Made by a program: the position numbers and the translations under genes
Shown here: positions 6,192 through 11,594 of the stretch, in pieces
Position numbering within the stretch: the stretch's first letter is position 1
Layout of the letters: every line of letters begins with the position of its first letter
Notes under the pieces: model-generated
What the model was told of the DNA's origin: nothing
Database searches by the model: none
The model's input: only the letters and a program-made list of their open reading frames with translations
Source of the DNA: Bacillota bacterium
GTDB taxonomy: Bacteria; Bacillota_A; Clostridia; Peptostreptococcales; Anaerovoracaceae
Assembly: GCA_017457585.1 (NCBI GenBank)
Contig: JAFTHD010000031.1
Coordinates: forward strand, 1 to 11,594
Direction of reading: 5' to 3'
Length of the DNA: 11,594 bases

Positions 6192-7790
6192 ATGTTCAAG
6201 ACAAGAAAAGGCATCATAGGTTGTGTAGTAATAGGAGTACTGCTTGTGTTCTACATCATAGCAGCCGTAGTTACTACACCTGAAAAGGTTACCAACAGCG
6301 GTTGGGCGCTCGTTCCACCGCTCATCGCCATCGTTCTGGCACTGGTAACGAAGGAAGTATACAGTTCGCTTTTCATCGGTATCGTGACGGGTGCACTGCT
6401 GTTTTCTGGTTTCAGCTTCGAGGGGACGATCCTTCACGTACTCAACGAAGGATTCCTGGCATCCCTTTGTGACACCTACAACATGGGTATACTCATCTTC
6501 CTGGTAGTTCTGGGCGCCATGGTAGCACTCATGAACAAGGCCGGCGGCTCGAAAGCTTTCGGCGACTGGGCAAAAACACATATCAAATCGAGAGTCGGCG
6601 CACAGCTTGCAACCTTTGCGCTGGGCGTTCTCATCTTCATCGATGACTACTTCAACTGTCTGACCGTCGGCAGCGTTATGCAGCCTGTAACGGACTCTCA
6701 CAATATCTCGAGAGCGAAGCTGGCGTACATCATCGACGCAACGGCAGCGCCAATCTGCATCATAGCACCGGTATCATCATGGGCTGCTGCAGTATCGGGA
6801 TTCGTTGAAGGCGAAAACGGCCTCAAAGTGTTCATCGAAACGATTCCGTACAACTTCTACGCACTGCTGACCATCGTGATGATGCTTTCGATCGTAAGCC
6901 TGAACGTTGATTTTGGCCCGATGGCAAGACATGAAGCCAATGCTGCAAAGGGCGATCTATTCACCTCAGGCGGCGACGAATATAAGAAGATTCAGAACGA
7001 GGAAGTAAGCGACAACGGTAAGGTGATCGATCTGGTATTCCCTGTAGTTGTTCTCGTAATCGCATGTGTAATCGGTATGATCTACTCCGGCGGATTCTTC
7101 TCCGGCGAAACTTTCATCGATTCATTTGCAAACAGTGACGCTTCCGTTGGACTGGCTATCGGCTCCATCTGCGCACTGATCATAACCGTTGGATTCTACG
7201 TTGTAAGAGGCAACATCACATTTAACGAATGTATGGGATGCGTTCCTGACGGATTCAAGGCAATGGTACCTGCCATCCTGATCCTCACTTTCGCATGGAC
7301 TCTGAAGGCAATGACTGACAGCCTCGGTGCAAAGGACTTCGTTGCTGGAATCGTTTCAAGTTCGGCTGGATTCCTGCTTCCGATTCTCCCTGCAGTTGTA
7401 TTCGTTATCGGATGCTTCCTGGCATTTGCAACGGGAACTTCCTGGGGAACTTTCGGAATCCTCATTCCAATCGTAGTAAGCGCATTCTCAGGCGACCACC
7501 AGATGATGATTCTGGCAATGTCAGCTTGTATGGCAGGTGCCGTATGCGGCGACCACTGCTCACCGATTTCAGATACGACGATCATGGCTTCGGCGGGAGC
7601 ACAGTGCAACCACGTGAACCACGTCAACACCCAGCTTCCATACGCCATCTTCGTAGCGGCAGTTTCCTGCATCGGATACCTTGTTGCAGGGTTCGTAAGG
7701 ACACCTTGGATCTCTATCGCACTTGGAATCGTACTTATCTTCGTATTCCTGAGGCTGCTGAAGAACAGACAGGTTAAACCGGTTGCATAG
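6192..7790 (+). CDS. NhaC-family Na+/H+ antiporter-like membrane transporter
   Basis: This is a 532-aa polytopic membrane protein with roughly a dozen hydrophobic segments from residue 8 to 522, and a hydrophilic loop around 240-278. Family motifs are clear: FIDDYFNCLTVGSVMQP (149-165), GTSWGTFGI (415-423), GDHCSPISDTT (453-463) and NHVNHVNTQLPYA (473-485). NhaC-like proteins exchange Na+ and H+, but close relatives (MleN, YuiF type) couple ion flux to malate/lactate or amino-acid movement, so the substrate is uncertain. A Shine-Dalgarno AAAGGAG at 6172-6178 lies 13 bases before the ATG, longer than usual. It sits alone between two terminator-like hairpins. Its codons favour C-ending forms (ATC, TTC, CTG) much more than the genes to its left, which suggests high expression or a different origin. 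Confidence 0.88.
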   Translation: MFKTRKGIIGCVVIGVLLVFYIIAAVVTTPEKVTNSGWALVPPLIAIVLALVTKEVYSSLFIGIVTGALLFSGFSFEGTILHVLNEGFLASLCDTYNMGILIFLVVLGAMVALMNKAGGSKAFGDWAKTHIKSRVGAQLATFALGVLIFIDDYFNCLTVGSVMQPVTDSHNISRAKLAYIIDATAAPICIIAPVSSWAAAVSGFVEGENGLKVFIETIPYNFYALLTIVMMLSIVSLNVDFGPMARHEANAAKGDLFTSGGDEYKKIQNEEVSDNGKVIDLVFPVVVLVIACVIGMIYSGGFFSGETFIDSFANSDASVGLAIGSICALIITVGFYVVRGNITFNECMGCVPDGFKAMVPAILILTFAWTLKAMTDSLGAKDFVAGIVSSSAGFLLPILPAVVFVIGCFLAFATGTSWGTFGILIPIVVSAFSGDHQMMILAMSACMAGAVCGDHCSPISDTTIMASAGAQCNHVNHVNTQLPYAIFVAAVSCIGYLVAGFVRTPWISIALGIVLIFVFLRLLKNRQVKPVA

Positions 7791-7812
7791 ACACGCGTGA
7801 ATCATTGTAATG

Positions 7813-7872
7813 AAACCCACGGATGAAATCATCGGCATCGCCGCGTGACGCCATTCGTGGGTTTGTTGTTTT
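7813..7872 (+). terminator. Terminator of the NhaC-family gene
   Basis: A 13-bp stem (AAACCCACGGATG at 7813-7825 with CATTCGTGGGTTT at 7852-7864, one G·T pair) encloses a 26-base region that contains a small CGGC/GCCG hairpin (7833-7843). It is followed by GTTGTTTT. It begins 22 bases after the NhaC-family stop codon. Its T-rich tail overlaps the -35 region of the next promoter. Confidence 0.72.
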
Positions 7873-7894
7873 AGACATTCAGGTATAGTATAAT
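7866..7894 (+). promoter_or_regulatory. Promoter of the DUF3783-MBL-RACo operon
   Basis: A perfect -10 box TATAAT (7889-7894) lies 17 bases after TTGTTT (7866-7871). The predicted start is about 7901. A Shine-Dalgarno AGGGAGG at 7912-7918 precedes the ATG at 7926 by 7 bases, so the leader is short. Confidence 0.6.
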
Positions 7895-7925
7895 ATCACC
7901 GGTAAGCCATAAGGGAGGAAACACG

Positions 7926-8327
7926 ATGGATTTGAATTTCGATATGCAGCCGACGGTGCTGCTTTACAATATGCAAACGAGTGAGCGTGGGGAAAAGATT
8001 CGCGCGTATCTTACCAAGACCGGTGTAAAAGTAGTGGACGTTCTTCCAGCTGACTTTCGTCAGCCCATCGGCGCGCTGGCAGGCGTTCCGGGATACGAGA
8101 GGACGAGTGATATTCACATGGGTGCAGGTTTTACGGACGAAATGCTCATCATGCACATGTTCGATGATATGAGGATGAATGCATTCTTCGCATTTTTCAG
8201 GCAGGCAGGATTACAGTCAGTTGACCTGAAGGCTGTAGTCACGCCCACCAATGCCGAGTGGAATTCCATAGACCTGCACGATGAAATATCAAAGGAACAT
8301 GCCATGATGCACGGACAGAATAGGTAG
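7926..8327 (+). CDS. DUF3783 domain protein
   Basis: This 133-aa soluble protein has no signal peptide or membrane segment. An N-terminal section (PTVLLYNMQTSERGEKIRAYL, about 9-29) looks like a small alpha/beta domain. The second half carries the DUF3783 pattern: FTDEMLIM (69-76), then FFAFFRQAG (87-95), and KAVVTPTNAEW (102-112) followed by an acidic helix ending in KEHAMMHG. The family has no known function; its members are common in Clostridia. It is the first gene of an operon, 11 bases before the MBL gene. The context suggests an accessory or regulatory role in corrinoid chemistry, but that is inference only. Confidence 0.78.
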   Translation: MDLNFDMQPTVLLYNMQTSERGEKIRAYLTKTGVKVVDVLPADFRQPIGALAGVPGYERTSDIHMGAGFTDEMLIMHMFDDMRMNAFFAFFRQAGLQSVDLKAVVTPTNAEWNSIDLHDEISKEHAMMHGQNR

Positions 8328-8338
8328 GGAAGACGGAA

Positions 8339-9280
8339 TTGGACAATAAGATTATCATTGACGAAGTTACAAGGCACGACTATCCCGGCTGGATCAAGCG
8401 CGTTAGCGGCGGTGAAGGCGGCGAGAGCTATCTTATTATAGGCTCTGAGAAGACGGCATTATACGACTGCGGCATGGCATACTGCGGCAGCTCCCTTGCA
8501 GACAACATAAGAAAGGAACTTGGAAGGCTTGGGGGAAGGAATCTGGACTACATCATCCTGACCCACTCCCATTACGACCATCTGGGCGGTCTGCCGTACG
8601 TGCGCAAAGCTTTCCCGGGTGCCGTTATCATAGGCGGCGAATACTGCGCGCACGTTCTGAAGAGAGAAGGCGCGCTGAAGGTAATCAGGGAACTGGGAAG
8701 GTCAGCTGCTTTGAAGTACGGAGCAGATCCGGAGGTCGTAACCACTGAAGGACTTGAGGTTCAGAAAGTAGTGAAGGACGGAGACGTCATTGATCTGGGA
8801 GACCGTAAGCTCAATGCCATCTATACGCCGGGCCATACCAAGTGCTCCATGGCTTTCATGTCAGAGCCGGATCACGTCATGTTTGCCAGCGAGACTTTGG
8901 GCGTGCTCCTGCCCAAGTCAAATGAATACCAGCCTTTAATCCTGAAAAGTTACAGGGATACTGTTGCGACGATTGCAAGGTGCAGGGCAATGGCACCCCG
9001 TTACCTCATCATGCCTCACTTTGGAATTATTCCCGAGGAGAAGATGGAAGAGTTCTGGAACATGGCCGAGGAGATGAGCAGAGAGGAATTTGAATTCGTA
9101 AAAGGGATGTGCGCTGAAGGCAGAAGCATACAGGATATGATCGACCAGTATGCCGAAAGGTACTTCGTAGCAGGAAGGGCAGCGGAGCAGGCTGAAGATG
9201 CCTTCTTCGCAAACGCAGTTCCTACGATTAAGATGTATGCCAGGGAACTGGGATATACACCTGAGGAGAGTAAAGAATAG
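8339..9280 (+). CDS. Metallo-beta-lactamase-fold metallohydrolase
   Basis: The 313-aa protein has the MBL metal site: THSHYDH at 75-81 (H76, H78, D80, H81), H166 in TPGH, and a C-terminal histidine H227 in MPHFG. The position that usually holds the bridging aspartate reads S184-E185-T186 (FASETLG), so a glutamate appears to take its place. A helical extension of about 85 residues follows the catalytic domain. The start is TTG 8339, supported by AGGGA at 8326-8330 and by the first motif following at a normal distance; no ATG near it is better placed. It lies 11 bases after the DUF3783 gene and 6 bases before the RACo-like gene. The substrate is unknown. MBL proteins next to corrinoid-activation genes may act on a thioester, methyl donor or oxygen species, but nothing here decides which. 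Confidence 0.85.
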   Translation: MDNKIIIDEVTRHDYPGWIKRVSGGEGGESYLIIGSEKTALYDCGMAYCGSSLADNIRKELGRLGGRNLDYIILTHSHYDHLGGLPYVRKAFPGAVIIGGEYCAHVLKREGALKVIRELGRSAALKYGADPEVVTTEGLEVQKVVKDGDVIDLGDRKLNAIYTPGHTKCSMAFMSEPDHVMFASETLGVLLPKSNEYQPLILKSYRDTVATIARCRAMAPRYLIMPHFGIIPEEKMEEFWNMAEEMSREEFEFVKGMCAEGRSIQDMIDQYAERYFVAGRAAEQAEDAFFANAVPTIKMYARELGYTPEESKE

Positions 9281-9286
9281 GACGAG

Positions 9287-10918
9287 ATGAAGATACGTTT
9301 TGCAGGTTCTGAAAATTTCATAGAGGTTCGCAGTCCCATCGATGTACTGACTGCTGCAGGACTTGCAGGAGAAACGATCGATGGCATCTGCGCAGGAAAC
9401 GGTTCCTGCGGCAAGTGCAGGGTAAGGCAGCTTGAAGGCAAGGCAAACCCGGTAACCACACAGGAACGAAGTCTGCTCACCGAAAAGGAGATTTCGGAAG
9501 GGTACAGGCTGGCCTGTATGTTGCTGCCGGAGACGGATGTGCTGATCGAAAATGCCTTTCATGATATTAATGCCGGCAGCAAGGGGGAAGGAGTGCTTCT
9601 TCCCGGTGCTTTCCTGAAGTCGTTAGAGGCGGAGCAAAGAGCCGGATACGGGATGGCCTTCGATATCGGAACGACCACAGTGGCCGGAATCCTTTGGGAT
9701 ATGAAAGGCGGCGTATGCCTGGGAGCAGCTTCGGAAGACAATCCCCAGAGAGTTCACGGAGCAGACGTAATATCCAGGATCAACTACATCGGAAAAGATG
9801 GTGAGAATCTCGGTCAGCTTCACAGGGAAATCATAGGCTGTATGAATGGGATCATCGAAAAAGTGACCCGGGAGGCAGGAATATCTGCAGGGGATATCAT
9901 TGCGATTGCAGCCGCAGGCAACTCCTGCATGAGTCACATACTTGCAGGAGTGAAACCTTACAGCCTTGCCATAGCGCCTTATACGCCCCTATTTACAGAG
10001 GCAAAGAGACTCGTCGCATCAGAGCTTGGACTTGAGGCAGCAGATGAGGCTGAACTCTATCTTCTTCCAAACATAGCAGGGCACGTAGGATCCGACATCA
10101 GTGCCGATATCATAGCGACGGGAATCTTTTCGGATAGGAATGTACATCTCATGATCGACGTGGGAACGAACGGAGAAATCGTTCTCGCCGCAAATGGTAA
10201 GCTGTACGCCTGCTCGACAGCGGCAGGCCCAGCCTTTGAGGGAGCATCCATAAAGCACGGTATGAGGGCAGCTGGGGGTGCTATTGAAAAGGTTGAAATT
10301 TCAGAGGGAAATGTGCTCATTAAGACCATCGGTGACGAAAGGCCGGTTGGTATATGCGGCTCCGGAATCATCGACGCGGTATCGGAGATGCTTAAGGCAG
10401 GCGTCATTACCGAGGAAGGAAGAATCAAATCAGCAGATGAAATAGGAGACGCCTTCCTTGCAGAAAGGATCAAGCAGGAAGGCAGAACAAACCGTTTCAT
10501 TCTCTACGCCGATGACGAAAGTGAAGTTGCAATAACCCAGAAAGATATACGGGAAATACAGCTTGCAAAGGGCGCGATATACGCGGGTGCACTGGTTCTT
10601 GCAGACACTGCAGGGCTCTCTTTTTCAGATATCGAGAAGCTGACCATTGCAGGAGCCTTCGGAAGCTACATAGACGTGGAGAGCGCCATGAATATAGGTC
10701 TCCTTCCTGAAGTGGAAAGGTCGAAGGTAAAAACTGCAGGAAACGCGGCCGGAACAGGGGCGTCCATGGCTCTTTTTTCCGAAAAGACGAGGGCAACCTT
10801 AGAAGAGGTCGTTGAGACGGTTACGCACGTCGACCTGTCCACAAACGAGAGCTTCCAGAGCAGATTCATCGATTCCATGGGATTCGGCGTTGGGAAGGCC
10901 CTTGGAGGTGTCAGATGA
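9287..10918 (+). CDS. RACo-like ASKHA ferredoxin: ATP-dependent corrinoid activation protein (DUF4445 family)
   Basis: This 543-aa protein reduces inactive Co(II) corrinoid to Co(I) in corrinoid methyltransferase systems, driven by ATP. The N-terminal plant-type ferredoxin domain holds C35, C41, C44 and C77 (Cx5Cx2C, then a distant Cys), suited to a [2Fe-2S] cluster. The ASKHA ATPase part shows phosphate 1 (DIGTTT, 126-131), phosphate 2 (DVGTNGE, 291-297), an AGPAFEGASIKHGMRA segment (313-328), and GICGSGIIDA (355-364). It is shorter than many RACo proteins (about 600-640 aa), mainly because the linker between the ferredoxin and ATPase parts is short. It starts 6 bases after the MBL stop and overlaps the next gene by 4 bases (ATGA), so the genes are translationally coupled. 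The partner corrinoid protein is not in this window. Confidence 0.92.
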   Translation: MKIRFAGSENFIEVRSPIDVLTAAGLAGETIDGICAGNGSCGKCRVRQLEGKANPVTTQERSLLTEKEISEGYRLACMLLPETDVLIENAFHDINAGSKGEGVLLPGAFLKSLEAEQRAGYGMAFDIGTTTVAGILWDMKGGVCLGAASEDNPQRVHGADVISRINYIGKDGENLGQLHREIIGCMNGIIEKVTREAGISAGDIIAIAAAGNSCMSHILAGVKPYSLAIAPYTPLFTEAKRLVASELGLEAADEAELYLLPNIAGHVGSDISADIIATGIFSDRNVHLMIDVGTNGEIVLAANGKLYACSTAAGPAFEGASIKHGMRAAGGAIEKVEISEGNVLIKTIGDERPVGICGSGIIDAVSEMLKAGVITEEGRIKSADEIGDAFLAERIKQEGRTNRFILYADDESEVAITQKDIREIQLAKGAIYAGALVLADTAGLSFSDIEKLTIAGAFGSYIDVESAMNIGLLPEVERSKVKTAGNAAGTGASMALFSEKTRATLEEVVETVTHVDLSTNESFQSRFIDSMGFGVGKALGGVR

Positions 10919-11583
10919 GCAGCATTACCATAGATAAGAAAAAGTGCTATGCAGCCGCCCGTGATTTCTTCAGGGACACTGCAGGAATCTACGGAGACGG
11001 AAGGGATCTGGGAGACCTGAAAGAGCAGGCGGACAAGGTAATCGATGCTTGTGAAGGAATGTTTCTGCCGGGTGCAGAGTACGAGTACTACGAGGATTTC
11101 ACCCTCCACGGCAGAAACTTGCGGGTCGGGGGCGAGGATTTCATGTGTCCGGCCTTCGAGCAGATCGATCCGGGAACGGTGAAAGGAGTTTACGCCTACG
11201 TCCTGACGGTAGGCGACTACCACCTAAAAGACGGTGATGTGCTGTCGCAGGTGTATGCTGATTTTTGGGGAACAGCCCTGACGGAAGCGACCAGGGAACT
11301 GATGACGGAAACTTTGCAGCAGCTTGATACGGCCTTCGGCATCTCCGAGGGATTCGGGCCGGGTTTCTACGGCATGGAGGCTGATAAGATTTACGCTATG
11401 CCAAAGATCGTAGACTTCGGTAAAGCCGGCGTGAGACTGACGGAGATCGGCATCATGGAACCCGTCAAATCCTGCGCAGGCCTTCTGTTTAAGGTTACGA
11501 AGGGATACAGAGGCGTCGGTGCTGCCTGCAGCCAGTGCGCAGGGAATATCATTTCCTGCAGGCTATGCAGGTTCAAGCGTTGA
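10915..11583 (+). CDS. Stand-alone MetH-activation-domain-like protein with C-terminal four-cysteine motif
   Basis: This 222-aa cytosolic protein resembles the reactivation domain of B12-dependent methionine synthase, without the rest of MetH. Supporting segments are the VYAYVLTVGDYHL strand region (92-104), the helix with DFWGTALTEATREL (116-129), GFGPGFYGM (146-154, in the place of the MetH SPGYG-type SAM-binding loop), and MEPVKSCAGL (181-190). The C-terminus has C205, C208, C215 and C218 (Cx2Cx6Cx2C), which could hold a [4Fe-4S] cluster or zinc. Small proteins of this kind occur in clusters with RACo-type activators and corrinoid methyltransferases. The likely role is docking to, or electron delivery to, a corrinoid protein; whether it still binds SAM is unclear. 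ATG 10915 overlaps the RACo-like stop. The frame closes just before the window ends, and the last 11 bases hold nothing. Confidence 0.75.
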   Translation: MSSITIDKKKCYAAARDFFRDTAGIYGDGRDLGDLKEQADKVIDACEGMFLPGAEYEYYEDFTLHGRNLRVGGEDFMCPAFEQIDPGTVKGVYAYVLTVGDYHLKDGDVLSQVYADFWGTALTEATRELMTETLQQLDTAFGISEGFGPGFYGMEADKIYAMPKIVDFGKAGVRLTEIGIMEPVKSCAGLLFKVTKGYRGVGAACSQCAGNIISCRLCRFKR

Positions 11584-11594
11584 ACTCGCGAAGA

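Noticed and set aside
6180..6701. A 173-codon frame on the - strand opposite the NhaC-family gene
   Set aside because: The + strand frame there has clear family motifs and transmembrane segments, and the antisense frame has no ribosome binding site or recognisable domain.

Overview
The window looks like chromosomal DNA from an anaerobic Bacillota of the class Clostridia. The grounds are strong AGGAGG-type ribosome binding sites, sigma-A style promoters, a class A-looking RNase P RNA, a TcdA gene followed by a small Cys-Cys protein, and a corrinoid-activation gene set (RACo-like ASKHA ferredoxin plus a stand-alone MetH-activation-like protein) typical of anaerobes that use corrinoid methyl transfer. 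I cannot name a genus. All genes that I accept are on the + strand.

Layout. (1) 1-2588: a 5'-truncated GlpA-like FAD oxidoreductase with a C-terminal BFD-type iron-sulfur domain, followed by a FAD/NAD oxidoreductase that carries a DUF1667 domain fused at its C-terminus. (2) 2589-3850: a corridor without protein genes. It holds rnpB with its promoter, tRNA-Leu(CAG) with promoter and terminator hairpin, a tRNA-end-derived structured repeat with a second terminator-like hairpin, and two 97-bp palindromic repeat units that are about 91% identical. (3) 3851-5979: a likely single transcript of tcdA, a 49-aa Cys-Cys microprotein and a class I/II aminotransferase; the first two overlap by one base and the third starts 3 bases later. 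(4) 6192-7790: an NhaC-family antiporter alone, between an upstream hairpin-rich leader and a strong terminator-like hairpin. (5) 7866-11583: an operon with its own promoter, coding for a DUF3783 protein, a metallo-beta-lactamase-fold hydrolase, a RACo-like corrinoid activator and a MetH-activation-like Cys-rich protein, with gaps of 11 and 6 bases and a final 4-base overlap.

How the genes work together. The first pair probably passes electrons from an oxidised substrate (glycerol-3-phosphate or a similar 2-hydroxy compound) through flavins and Fe-S centres to NAD(P) or another carrier. The tcdA group links tRNA ct6A modification to a small partner-like protein and an amino-acid aminotransferase. 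The last operon looks like the maintenance half of a corrinoid methyltransferase system: RACo reduces inactivated Co(II) corrinoid, and the MetH-activation-like protein probably binds the corrinoid protein. No corrinoid protein or methyltransferase is present in the window, so these may lie downstream.

The most unusual parts are the tRNA-derived inverted/direct repeat element (3280-3440), the paired palindromic repeats (3483-3736), the DUF1667 fusion, the unannotated microprotein, and the MBL-RACo-MetH-activation module.
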